DNA from: Nocardia sp. BMG51109
Lineage (GTDB): Bacteria; Actinomycetota; Actinomycetes; Mycobacteriales; Mycobacteriaceae
Direction: 5' to 3'
NCBI RefSeq assembly: GCF_000526215.1
Contig: NZ_JAFQ01000004.1
Location: 7,068,001-7,132,000, forward strand
DNA length: 64,000 nt
Within the stretch, counting starts at the first letter, position 1, and each line of letters opens with the position of its first letter. Below are positions 11,021 to 20,217 of the stretch, in pieces. The position numbers and the translations under genes were made by a program. The notes below the pieces were generated by a model. It saw only the letters and a program-made list of their open reading frames with translations. It ran no database searches and was not told where the DNA came from.

Positions 11021-11467
11021 TTACAGACCGCGCACGTACCGGAGCGTGTCCTCGACGGCGGCCAGGTCGATGTCGAGGTTCGGGTCGCGGTCGATCGCCT
11101 CGCGGAGTTCCTGCATCGACTGGTCGAGCGTGCTCCGGCGGGCCAGCTTGATCAGCTCCTGGCGCACGTAGTCGCCCAGCGGCGATCCGGCCGCGGCGGC
11201 GCGGCGGCCGAGCACGCTCCACGCATCCGCAGGCACGTCGTAGGTGTGGATCAGGGCCATCGCGCCCTCGTCGAGCGCGGGCGCGGGATGCTCCGGCCGC
11301 TCCGCGTCCAGGAACTCCACGACCGAATCTATCGGCGCGCGGCGCGCGGCCAGCCCCGTCAGCTCGCGACGCACGTAATCCACCACCGGCATCTCGGCGT
11401 AGCGGGCGCGGCGCCGCAGCACCTCGGCCGTTTCGGCGGGGAGATCCTCCATCTCGATGCGCGACAT
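11021..11467 (-). CDS. Tandem-duplicated VapB/FitA-like antitoxin-type protein
   Basis: 148 residues made of two copies of the same module: residues about 7-56 (LPAETAEVLRRRARYAEMPVV...DYVRRELTGLA) and about 76-125 (VPADAWSVLGRRAAAAGSPLG...DYVRQELIKLARRSTLDQSM). Both match the actinobacterial VapB pattern of a short strand-helix-helix module ending in (Y)VRRELxxLAxR. The usual single-module antitoxin is about 75-85 residues. No PIN-domain toxin is encoded on either side, so this is an orphan. It could be a single-chain ribbon-helix-helix dimer acting as a repressor or as an antitoxin in trans. ATG at 11467. Confidence 0.72.
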   Translation of the reverse strand: MSRIEMEDLPAETAEVLRRRARYAEMPVVDYVRRELTGLAARRAPIDSVVEFLDAERPEHPAPALDEGAMALIHTYDVPADAWSVLGRRAAAAGSPLGDYVRQELIKLARRSTLDQSMQELREAIDRDPNLDIDLAAVEDTLRYVRGL

Positions 11468-11511
11468 GAGGCCACGCTAGGCGGGGTTCGGTCGGTCGGC
11501 AAGCGGTACCC

Positions 11512-11559
11512 GGTAACCCAGCGCGTCACCGACGCGGTACCCCAGCGCGTCACCGACGC
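11512..11559. repeat. Two 24 bp tandem repeats, each with a hairpin
   Basis: Two head-to-tail 24 bp copies (11512-11535 and 11536-11559), beginning GGTAACCCAGCGCGTC and GGTACCCCAGCGCGTC, differing at one base. Each contains CGCGTC-ACC-GACGCG, a perfect six-base stem with a three-base loop. They lie between the CocE/NonD hydrolase stop and the antitoxin-like start, so they could act as paired terminators for the hydrolase or as an operator for the downstream DNA-binding protein. Confidence 0.8.
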
Positions 11560-11565
11560 GGTGGC

Positions 11566-13500
11566 CTAGTGGGTCATCGGAAAGGTCGCGCTGCCCTCGT
11601 CGCCGGCGGGGATGATCGGCAGCACCACCGACGACGGGTGTTCGGCGTCGTGCAGGATCGTCTGGGTGGCGCCCTGCACGGCGGCGCTGCTCCCGAACGG
11701 CTCCCCCGTATTCGGATTCGGCGCGTACTGCGGATAGTCGCTGCTCGAAATCTCCACGCGCACACGGGAACCGGCGGGCACCAGGTAGCTGGTCGGCCAT
11801 ACCTCGATCGTGTACCGGTACGGCTGCCCGGGCACGGCCGGCACCGGATGTTCCAGCGAGTCGCGCAACGACGTGCGCAGGATGCCGTTGTTGAGGTTCA
11901 CCGTCGAACCGTCCGGCGCGACGGCCACCAGCTTCGCGGTGAAGTCGGTGTCCGGGGCCGTCGAGGTGGCCCACAGCCGCACCGTCGTCGGCCCGGTGAT
12001 CTCGGTGTCGGACGGCATCGGCTCGGTGGTGTAGGTCAGCACGTCGGAGCGTTGTTCCACCGCACCCTGATCGTAGGGACCCTGGGGTCCCGACGACGCC
12101 CCACAGCACGAGTGCCCGCCCGCGCTGGGGACGGGATTCAGCGGGTCGTAATAGTACCGGTCCGGCTGCTGCGGCTGTTTCGGCGGCTCCGGGACCAGGG
12201 CGCCCTTGCGGACACCCATCCCGACACCGCCGGGACCGGACAGGTAATAGGTGGTCCACCGGGTGTTCGGCAGCGGCCACGCCGGAGCCGTCTTCCACTT
12301 GTCGGCACCCATCAGGTAGTAGTCGACGGCGGGCTGTCCGGACACCGTGTTGTCGGCGCCCTTCAGGAATCGGTCGAACCAGGTGAGCATCAGCTCGTTG
12401 ATCGGGCTGTCGCCGGCCGGGCCCGCCGCGGCGAGCTTGGGCGCCGCGATACCGCTGCCCGGCCGGCCCCAGCCGACGTGGTCCCAGGGACCGATCACCA
12501 GACGCTGATTGCGCCGGGCCTCCTCGGAGCCGCCGCGGCCGACCATGCCGGTGAAGTTCTCGATGCCGCCGGTGAGAAACGCGTCGTACCAGCCTTCGAC
12601 GTCGAGCACCGGCACGCGCACATTCTCGTAGCGGTCCCGGATACTCCACTGCTTCCAGTAGTCGTCGCGGGTGGAGTGGCGGATCCAGTCGTAGAACCAC
12701 GGCGCGACCACCGGATCGCCGGGGTGCAGCGGCGGGAATTGCCGGTACGGGCGAAATGCCTGCCACCGGGTGTAGTCGCCGCTGTCGGCCAGCAACTGCT
12801 TCGCGGTCGCGGTGTCGCCGCGGTTCTCGGCCGCGGACCGGCCGATGGTCCCCATCGCCCATGGCTCGACGAATCCCAGCCGGAAGGCGCCGCCGTCGTA
12901 GGTCCAGCCGTCGTAGTAGTCCGAGGACGTGTTGGCGGGCACGATGGTGGCCAGATGCGGCGGCGTGCGCACGGCGGCCAGCCATTGGGTGGCCCCGACG
13001 TAGGAGGAGCCGTACATGCCGACCTTGCCGTTCGACCCCGGCAGCGCCGCGGCCCATTCCACCGAGTCGTAGCCGTCGTCCATGTCGCTGCCGAATTCGG
13101 TGAACGTGCCGCCCGAGGCGCCCTGACCGCGAATGTCCTGTACGACAACGAGATAGCAGTGCGAGGCAAACCACTCCGGCGTCTGGTACCGGTACGGCTG
13201 GACCTGCGGCGAGCCCTTGCCGTACTGGGTCCGCATCAGGATCACCGGCACCGGGTCGGCGGTCCGCGGCCGGTACACGTCGGCCTGCAATACGACGCCG
13301 TCGCGCATCGTGGCGGGAACGTTCTCCTGCTTGCTGACGGCACAGTCGCCGCGCCCCTCGGCGGGCGGCCACGGGCCGGCCTCGTGCACCGCGCTCGGCC
13401 CCGGCTCGGATCCCCCGCAGGCCACCGCGACCAGAACCGTAACCGCCACCAGCGCACCGCTCCGGACAATTCGACTGCGTCGCAGACGATTCGACGACAT
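11566..13500 (-). CDS. Secreted CocE/NonD-family hydrolase (lipoprotein)
   Basis: 644 residues from ATG at 13500. The N-terminus is RLRRSRIVRSGALVAVTVLV followed by AVACGG, a lipoprotein signal with lipobox Cys, so it is probably exported and lipidated. The alpha/beta-hydrolase core follows: RDGVVLQADVYRP near residue 68, nucleophile elbow GMYGSSYVGATQW, and a C-terminal jelly-roll (VRLWATSTAPDTDF...VRVEISSSDYP) as in cocaine esterase and X-Pro dipeptidyl-peptidases (S15/C-terminal PepX domain). A longer frame to 13608 is open but adds a non-signal prefix. Substrate unknown: an ester, amide or peptide. No good ribosome site is visible at the chosen start. Confidence 0.88.
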   Translation of the reverse strand: MSSNRLRRSRIVRSGALVAVTVLVAVACGGSEPGPSAVHEAGPWPPAEGRGDCAVSKQENVPATMRDGVVLQADVYRPRTADPVPVILMRTQYGKGSPQVQPYRYQTPEWFASHCYLVVVQDIRGQGASGGTFTEFGSDMDDGYDSVEWAAALPGSNGKVGMYGSSYVGATQWLAAVRTPPHLATIVPANTSSDYYDGWTYDGGAFRLGFVEPWAMGTIGRSAAENRGDTATAKQLLADSGDYTRWQAFRPYRQFPPLHPGDPVVAPWFYDWIRHSTRDDYWKQWSIRDRYENVRVPVLDVEGWYDAFLTGGIENFTGMVGRGGSEEARRNQRLVIGPWDHVGWGRPGSGIAAPKLAAAGPAGDSPINELMLTWFDRFLKGADNTVSGQPAVDYYLMGADKWKTAPAWPLPNTRWTTYYLSGPGGVGMGVRKGALVPEPPKQPQQPDRYYYDPLNPVPSAGGHSCCGASSGPQGPYDQGAVEQRSDVLTYTTEPMPSDTEITGPTTVRLWATSTAPDTDFTAKLVAVAPDGSTVNLNNGILRTSLRDSLEHPVPAVPGQPYRYTIEVWPTSYLVPAGSRVRVEISSSDYPQYAPNPNTGEPFGSSAAVQGATQTILHDAEHPSSVVLPIIPAGDEGSATFPMTH

Positions 13501-13786
13501 CTGCCGAAGGTAGCACCGCAGGGAAGCGTCCGCGAGAAAGTAATAACACCGCAGCCGAATGGCCATACCCTGTGCCACACCGGTGGCAGGCGCCTCCGCC
13601 GTACCCACCGAGAGTCACGCTCTCACCAGACCGCCGAGGCATGCACCAGCATCCGCCCGGCCCGGCCGACCGTCGAGCACCGACCCCACCCCGAGGCGGC
13701 TTCCGATCGGCGGGCATCGGCTGCATCATCGAAAAACCGAGTGCAGCAGGCGATTCCATACGAGATCCCACCCCGGCCGAACCCGG

Positions 13787-15064
13787 TCAGGCGGAATTCG
13801 AACGCCCGCCGGCCGACGCCGCGGTCCGACGGCGGCGCCCGGACGGACCGCATACCGCACGCAGGGCATCGGCGAGGTCGCCGCGCTCGCCGACCTCCAG
13901 GGTCTCCAGCTCCAGCCAGTCGGCCATCTCCCGCAGCGAACCGGCCAGCGCCGTGACGACGGCGGCGGCATCCCGCCCGCTCTCGGCGAAGACACCGGGG
14001 ACCAGCAGCCGGCCGGTGGCGCGCTCGGCGCGCAGGTCCACCCGGGCCACCAGTTCGCCGTCGAGCAGGAACGGGAACACGTAATAGCCGTGCACCCGCT
14101 TGTGCTCGGGGGTGTAGATCTCGATGCGGTAGTGGAAATCGAAGATCCGCTCGGTGCGCGGGCGGAAGAAGATCAGCGGATCGAACGGGCACAGCAGGGC
14201 CGCGCCCTCGACGCGGCGCGGCGTGCGGGCGCCAGCGCGCAGGTAGGCCGGCCGATCCCAGCCCGAGACGGCCACCTCGTCCAGTTCGCCCGCGTCGACC
14301 AGGTCCGCGATGGCCGGCTCGGTCTGGCGCCGGTGCAGCCGGTAGTAGTCGCGCAGATCGGCCTCCGTGGCGATGCCGAGCGCGCCGGACGCGCGGCGCA
14401 CCAGTTCCCGCACGGCGTCGGGCTCGTCGATCTCGCGGGCCAGGATGTCGGGCGGGATCACCCGCTCGGTGAGGTCGTAGTAGCGCTGGAAACCGATGCG
14501 CTTGTCCACCGACAGCTCACCCGTGGCGAACAGCAACTCGCAGACCACCTTGGTGTCGCTGTAGTTCCAGCCCCAATGGCCCTTCGTGCGCGGCCGGTCC
14601 AGCTCCAGATGCTTCTCCACCTCGCCCGCCGTGCACGCGCCGAAATCCCGGATCACCTCCAGCACGTCCTTCGGCAGGCCCGGGTTGCGTTCGAGCACCC
14701 GCACGGCACCACCCCAGCGCCCGTCGCGATACCGCGACATCCGCCAGCGCAACAACGGCCAATCCTCGACCGGCAGCAGCGCCGCCTCGTGCGCCCAGTA
14801 CTCGACCAGCCGCCGCGGCCGCCGGGCGCTGTGCCGCCAGGCCATCTCGTCCAGGAGGTCGCGGTCGTAGCTGCCGATCCGGCTGAATACCGGCGCGTAG
14901 TGCGCCCGCACCACCGCCGAGACCGAATCCAGTTGCAGCAGTTGCGTTCTCTCCAGGGCTCGGTGAATCGACCGGCGGTTCGCCCCCGGGGCCGGGCGCG
15001 GTCCGGCGAATCCCTGGGCGGCGAGCGCGGTCCGGCGGGCTGCGGCGGCGGTCATCGTACGCAC
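13787..15064 (-). CDS. YcaQ/AlkX-type DNA glycosylase (winged-helix, HTH_42)
   Basis: 425 residues of the HTH_42/YcaQ family. These are monofunctional glycosylases acting on bulky or crosslinked bases. The catalytic loop motif of the YcaQ subgroup, Q-hydrophobic-D, is visible as LLQLDSVSAVVRAHYAPVFSRIG near residue 43; the AlkZ subgroup has Q-x-Q instead. Other family segments: YWAHEAALLPVEDWPLLRWRM and ALLCPFDPLIFFRPRTERIFDFHYRIEIYTP. Start is ambiguous between GTG 15064 and ATG 15055; neither has a clear ribosome site. Divergent from the flavoprotein at 15188 with a 123 base gap. No secondary-metabolite cluster is adjacent, so a general repair role is more likely than self-resistance. Confidence 0.86.
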   Translation of the reverse strand: MRTMTAAAARRTALAAQGFAGPRPAPGANRRSIHRALERTQLLQLDSVSAVVRAHYAPVFSRIGSYDRDLLDEMAWRHSARRPRRLVEYWAHEAALLPVEDWPLLRWRMSRYRDGRWGGAVRVLERNPGLPKDVLEVIRDFGACTAGEVEKHLELDRPRTKGHWGWNYSDTKVVCELLFATGELSVDKRIGFQRYYDLTERVIPPDILAREIDEPDAVRELVRRASGALGIATEADLRDYYRLHRRQTEPAIADLVDAGELDEVAVSGWDRPAYLRAGARTPRRVEGAALLCPFDPLIFFRPRTERIFDFHYRIEIYTPEHKRVHGYYVFPFLLDGELVARVDLRAERATGRLLVPGVFAESGRDAAAVVTALAGSLREMADWLELETLEVGERGDLADALRAVCGPSGRRRRTAASAGGRSNSA

Positions 15065-15187
15065 GAAGGAACCATCCCACGAACCACCGACAGATTCGCC
15101 GCGGCACCGGCGGCGACCGACGTGGCCGCGATCATCGCCGGTCGATACACTCGTGTATCCATTCCACCCGAGCGCGGAGGAGTTCCC

Positions 15188-16858
15188 GTGGCGCCGTCAC
15201 AGCAGCCGGATGTCATCGTCGTCGGAGCCGGGCTCGCCGGGCTCGTGGCCACCTATGAGCTGACCCGGGCCGGGCGCCGGGTGCTGGTGCTGGACCAGGA
15301 GAATCGCAACAATCTCGGCGGGCAGGCGTTCTGGTCGCTGGGCGGGCTGTTCTTCGTGGACAGTCCCGAGCAGCGGCGGCTGGGCGTGCACGACTCGTTC
15401 GAGCTGGCCTGGCAGGACTGGCAGGGCTCGGCCGGATTCGACCGCGACGACGAGGATCACTGGGCACGGCAGTGGGCGCGCGCCTACGTCGAGTTCGCCG
15501 CCACCGAGAAGCGGCAGTACCTGCACGATCTCGGGCTGCGGGTGACACCGCTGGTGGGCTGGGCCGAACGCGGCGGCGCCACCGCCGACGGGCACGGCAA
15601 CTCGGTGCCGCGTTTCCACCTGACCTGGGGCACCGGCCCCGAGGTGGTGCGGGTGTTCCTGGAACCGGTGCTGGCGGCCGAGCGGCGCGGCCTGGTCGAG
15701 TTCGCCTTCCGGCACCGGGTGGACGAGCTGATCGTCGAGGACGAGGCGGTGGTGGGCGTGCGCGGCGGCGTGCTCGAACCGACCGAGCTGGAGCGCGGCC
15801 GGCCATCGTCGCGGAATACCGTGGGCGAGTTCGAATTCCGCGCACCGGCGGTGATCGTCGGTTCCGGCGGCATCGGCCACGACCACGACCTCATCCGCGC
15901 GAACTGGCCGACCGCGCGGCTGGGTCCGTGCCCGCGCACCATGATCTCCGGCGTGCCCGCGCACGTGGACGGGCGCATGCTCGCGATCAGCGAGAGCGCG
16001 GGCGGGCGGATCGTGAACCGGGACCGCATGTGGCACTACACCGAGGGCATCAACAACTGGGATCCGATCTGGCCCGACCATGCCATCCGGATCATTCCCG
16101 GGCCGTCCTCGCTGTGGTTCGACGCGCACGGAAAGCGCTTGCCCGCACCGTGTTTCCCCGGATTCGACACCAACGCCACCATGAAGGCCATCCTGGACAC
16201 CGGACACGACTATTCGTGGTTCGTGCTGACCCAGTCGATCATCGAGAAGGAGTTCGCGCTGTCGGGCTCCGAGCAGAATCCGGACATCACCGGCAAGGAC
16301 AAGAAGCTGACGCTGCGCAGCCGGCTCGCCAAGGGCGCACCCGGCCCGGTGGAGGCGTTCAAGCGGCACGGGGCCGACTTCGTGGTCGCCGATACGCTGC
16401 GCGAACTCGTCGACGGCATGAACGAGATCGCCCGCGGGCCGCGGCTCGACCACGACGACCTGGAGCGCCAGATCGTCGCGCGCGACCGGGAGGTGGCCAA
16501 CAAGTACGGCAAGGACGCGCAGCTGATGGCGGTCGCGAACGCCCGCCGCTCGCTCGGCGACCGGCTGGGCCGGGTCGCGGCGCCGCACCGCATCCTGGAC
16601 CCGGCGCACGGACCGCTGATCGCCGTCCGGCTCAACATCCTGACCCGAAAGACGCTGGGCGGCTTGCAGACCGACCTGAATTCGCAGGTGATCCGCTCGG
16701 ACGGGTCGCCGTTCCCGGGCCTGTACGCCGCCGGCGAGGTCGCGGGGTTCGGTGGCGGCGGCGTGCACGGATACAACGCGCTGGAGGGCACCTTCCTCGG
16801 CGGCTGCATCTTCTCCGGCCGGGCCGCCGGCCGCGCCCTCGCTCGCACACCGCGCTGA
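15188..16858 (+). CDS. FAD-binding dehydrogenase (KstD/fumarate reductase-like)
   Basis: 556-residue flavoprotein. GTG at 15188 has GGAGGAG six bases upstream, and the protein starts at the Rossmann motif DVIVVGAGLAGLVATYELTRAG. It ends with the family's second FAD segment PGLYAAGEVAGFGGGGVHGYNALEGTFLGGC. It resembles actinobacterial FAD-binding dehydrogenases of unknown substrate related to 3-ketosteroid delta-1-dehydrogenase and fumarate reductase flavoprotein (the mycobacterial Rv0785 type). A long upstream open frame to 13559 is a shadow of the YcaQ gene. The substrate is not deducible and no steroid catabolic genes are nearby. Confidence 0.9.
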   Translation: MAPSQQPDVIVVGAGLAGLVATYELTRAGRRVLVLDQENRNNLGGQAFWSLGGLFFVDSPEQRRLGVHDSFELAWQDWQGSAGFDRDDEDHWARQWARAYVEFAATEKRQYLHDLGLRVTPLVGWAERGGATADGHGNSVPRFHLTWGTGPEVVRVFLEPVLAAERRGLVEFAFRHRVDELIVEDEAVVGVRGGVLEPTELERGRPSSRNTVGEFEFRAPAVIVGSGGIGHDHDLIRANWPTARLGPCPRTMISGVPAHVDGRMLAISESAGGRIVNRDRMWHYTEGINNWDPIWPDHAIRIIPGPSSLWFDAHGKRLPAPCFPGFDTNATMKAILDTGHDYSWFVLTQSIIEKEFALSGSEQNPDITGKDKKLTLRSRLAKGAPGPVEAFKRHGADFVVADTLRELVDGMNEIARGPRLDHDDLERQIVARDREVANKYGKDAQLMAVANARRSLGDRLGRVAAPHRILDPAHGPLIAVRLNILTRKTLGGLQTDLNSQVIRSDGSPFPGLYAAGEVAGFGGGGVHGYNALEGTFLGGCIFSGRAAGRALARTPR

Positions 16859-16872
16859 GCCGGCGGGTGTGG

Positions 16873-16894
16873 CCGGCGCCGCTTCGGCGGCCGG
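16873..16894. terminator. GC hairpin between convergent genes
   Basis: GCCGC-TTC-GGCGGC stem-loop with flanking CCGG/CCGG pairing, between the flavoprotein stop (16858) and the HAD stop (16897). No T-tract follows, so a bidirectional intrinsic terminator is plausible but unproven. Confidence 0.4.
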
Positions 16895-16896
16895 TG

Positions 16897-17613
16897 TCAG
16901 ACGGTCAGGCCGTGCTCGGCCAGCGCCCTCCGCAACCCGTCGGGACGATCCGCCGTCGGCCGCGGATCGACCCAGGCGAAGCGGCAGCCGAGTGCCGTTG
17001 CGCCGCCGTCGTTCTCGCGGCTGTCGCCGACCATCAGCGCGGCCTCCGGGGCGACGCCCATCCGATCGAGAGTCCATTCGAAAATCCGCGGATCGGGTTT
17101 CATCGCACCGATCTCGTAGGACAGCGCATACAGCGCGACATCGGATTCCCAGCCGTTCGCGGCGAAGGACGGGCGCACGTCGAAGGCGATATTGCTGACC
17201 ACCGCGACCGGAATACCCTGGGCGTCCAGCGATTTCAGTACGGCACCGGTATCGGGGTAGGGAGTCCACGCCAGCGGGTCGACCATCCACGCGTACAGCC
17301 GGTCGGCCTGCGGCTGCGCCACCCCGGATTTCAGCAGCACCTGCATGTAGGCCTCGCGGTGCAACTCCGGGCTGAGGTCCCGGTGCTCCCAGGCGTACAG
17401 CCCGCGCTCGTCGAACGGCACCACCCGTTCGGCGGCGGGGGTCGTCATCCGGTGCAGGATCGCGGCCGACTCGTCCGCGTTCATCGGGTTGCCGCCGTCC
17501 GTCGCCAGGTCGGCGGGCAGGGACCCGTCACCTTCCAGTCGGAAAAGCGTCCCGGAGAAATCGAAAAGCACCGCCTCGATGGTCACCGGGCCAGCGTACA
17601 CAAATCGTCCCAT
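16897..17613 (-). CDS. HAD-superfamily hydrolase
   Basis: About 238 residues. Motif I is AVLFDFSGTLF: the nucleophile Asp is present but the second Asp of DxDGT is Ser, as in dehalogenase or phosphonatase-like HADs rather than classical phosphatases. Motif II is VAVVSN, motif III is the Lys in GAMKPDPRIFEW, motif IV is MVGDSRENDGGA. A helical cap lies between motifs I and II. Start uncertain: ATG 17613 is used; GTG 17586 (VTIEAVLFDF) would give a compact family-length N-terminus, and GTG 17625 is also open. Divergent from the ABC ATPase gene. Substrate unknown. Confidence 0.85.
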   Translation of the reverse strand: MGRFVYAGPVTIEAVLFDFSGTLFRLEGDGSLPADLATDGGNPMNADESAAILHRMTTPAAERVVPFDERGLYAWEHRDLSPELHREAYMQVLLKSGVAQPQADRLYAWMVDPLAWTPYPDTGAVLKSLDAQGIPVAVVSNIAFDVRPSFAANGWESDVALYALSYEIGAMKPDPRIFEWTLDRMGVAPEAALMVGDSRENDGGATALGCRFAWVDPRPTADRPDGLRRALAEHGLTV

Positions 17614-17656
17614 GACACGGATCACCCATCAGCTTGTCTGAGGAGTTTGCTACCGT

Positions 17657-18466
<810 letters not shown>

Positions 18467-18517
18467 CCTCCCGGCCACGACCGGACACCGTCCACCGCGG
18501 AAATCACTGCGGCGGAA

Positions 18518-19990
18518 CTACTTTCGGTCATCGTCCATCGGAATGTTCGCCACCACCGGGTACTCCCCCGTGTACCCGGCCCGCTCCTGCGCGACCGCGA
18601 GCACCCGCTTGCGGGCGGCGAACCAGCCGATGATCAGCGCCGGCACGATCACCACCAGGCTCGCCACCGTCCACGTCCCGACGGGATAGTCGAAGCCCAT
18701 CAGCACCAGCACGGCCGCCAGGAACACCAGCGTCGCGAGGCCCGTGTAGGGCGCGCCGAACATCCGGAACGCGGGCCGCTCGGCCTCGCCGCGCCGCCAC
18801 CGGCGCCACAGCTGCAACTGGCACAGCACGATGGTGGCCCACGAGGACAGGATGCCCATCGACGCCACGTTGAGCACGATCTCGAACGCGCGCGAGGGCA
18901 CGATGTAGTTGAGCCAGATGCCGAACAACGCGACGACGCTGGTCAGCATGATGCCGCCATAGGGGACGCCGCGCTTGTTCATGCGGCCGGTGAACCGCGG
19001 CGCGCTGCCGTTCATCGACATCGACCGCAGGATGCGACCGGTGGAGTACAGCCCGGCGTTGAGGCTCGAGAACGCGGCGGTGAGCACGACGAAATTCATC
19101 ACCGAGCCCGCGTTCCCCACACCGAGTTCGGAGAAGAACGTGACGAACGGGCTCTCCGAGGCCGAGTACGCCGTGTACGGCAGCAGCAGCGCCAGCAACA
19201 CCAGCGAGCCGACGTAGAACACGGCGATCCGGAAGATCACCGAATTGATCGCCCGCGGCATGATCTTCTGCGGATTCTCCGTCTCCCCCGCCGCGGTGCC
19301 GACCAGTTCCACTGCCGCATAGGCGAATACGACGCCGGAGGTCACGGTGACCAGCGGCAGCACACCGGTCGGGAACCAGCCCCCGGCATCCGACATCATG
19401 CCGAATCCCGTCGTCCGGCCCTCGATCGTGAACCGGCCCGCCAGGAAGATCGTGCCGACGCCCAGGAAGCAGACCAGGGCGACGACCTTCACCAGCGCTG
19501 CCCAGAATTCCAGTTCACCGAACCACTTCACCGAGATCAGGTTGATCCCCAGTACGAGGCACAGCGCGATCAGCGCCAGCACCCATTGCGCCACCGGCTG
19601 GAACGGACCCCAGTAGTGCAGATACGTGGCGATCGCGGTGGTATCGACGATGCCGGTCATCGACCAGTTCAGGAAGTACATCCAGCCGGCGGTGAAAGCC
19701 GCCTTCTCGCCGTAGAACTCGCGGGCATAGGAGATGAACGACCCGGACGACGGCCGGTGCAGGATCAACTCGCCCAGCGCGCGCAGGATGAAGAAGACGA
19801 AGACGCCGCAGATCGCGTACACCAGGAACAATCCGGGCCCCGCAGTCGCCAGGCGGCCACCGGCGCCGAGGAACAGGCCCGTCCCGATCGCGCCGCCGAT
19901 GGCGATCATCTGCAGCTGGCGCGGTTTCAGGCTCTTGTGGTAGCCGCTGTCCTCCGCACCGAGATACGTCTTGCCCCGCACTTCCGTCAT
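18518..19990 (-). CDS. Amino-acid permease, APC superfamily (AnsP-like)
   Basis: 490-residue proton-coupled amino-acid importer with about twelve membrane helices. The N-terminal family motif [25 protein letters not shown] and the helix-3 region [25 protein letters not shown] are intact, as is [19 protein letters not shown]. The proline-free tail and overall pattern resemble L-asparagine permease AnsP and the D-Ala/Ser/Gly permease group. Substrate is therefore a neutral amino acid by family, not certain. ATG at 19990 with AAGGACC upstream. Faces the ABC ATPase gene end-to-end and is divergent from ggt. Confidence 0.9.
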   Translation of the reverse strand: MTEVRGKTYLGAEDSGYHKSLKPRQLQMIAIGGAIGTGLFLGAGGRLATAGPGLFLVYAICGVFVFFILRALGELILHRPSSGSFISYAREFYGEKAAFTAGWMYFLNWSMTGIVDTTAIATYLHYWGPFQPVAQWVLALIALCLVLGINLISVKWFGELEFWAALVKVVALVCFLGVGTIFLAGRFTIEGRTTGFGMMSDAGGWFPTGVLPLVTVTSGVVFAYAAVELVGTAAGETENPQKIMPRAINSVIFRIAVFYVGSLVLLALLLPYTAYSASESPFVTFFSELGVGNAGSVMNFVVLTAAFSSLNAGLYSTGRILRSMSMNGSAPRFTGRMNKRGVPYGGIMLTSVVALFGIWLNYIVPSRAFEIVLNVASMGILSSWATIVLCQLQLWRRWRRGEAERPAFRMFGAPYTGLATLVFLAAVLVLMGFDYPVGTWTVASLVVIVPALIIGWFAARKRVLAVAQERAGYTGEYPVVANIPMDDDRK

Positions 19991-20217
19991 CTGCCGGTTG
20001 GTCCTTCGCCGTCGGTCGGTGAGCGTCCGACGTTACCTGGTCGATAGCCGAACCTCGAACCGCGCCACCGCAGTCGGGCCGTGTCATCTCGATGTAACCG
20101 GTAGGCGATGTCCTTTCTGTCCGAATGAGAGTAGCTGATCGTATGCTCTACTCCTCGACCGTGCCGCGCGGGCGCGAAAGCCCTGCCGGTGTCGGAGGCC
20201 GGCGTTAAAGTCCGTTC

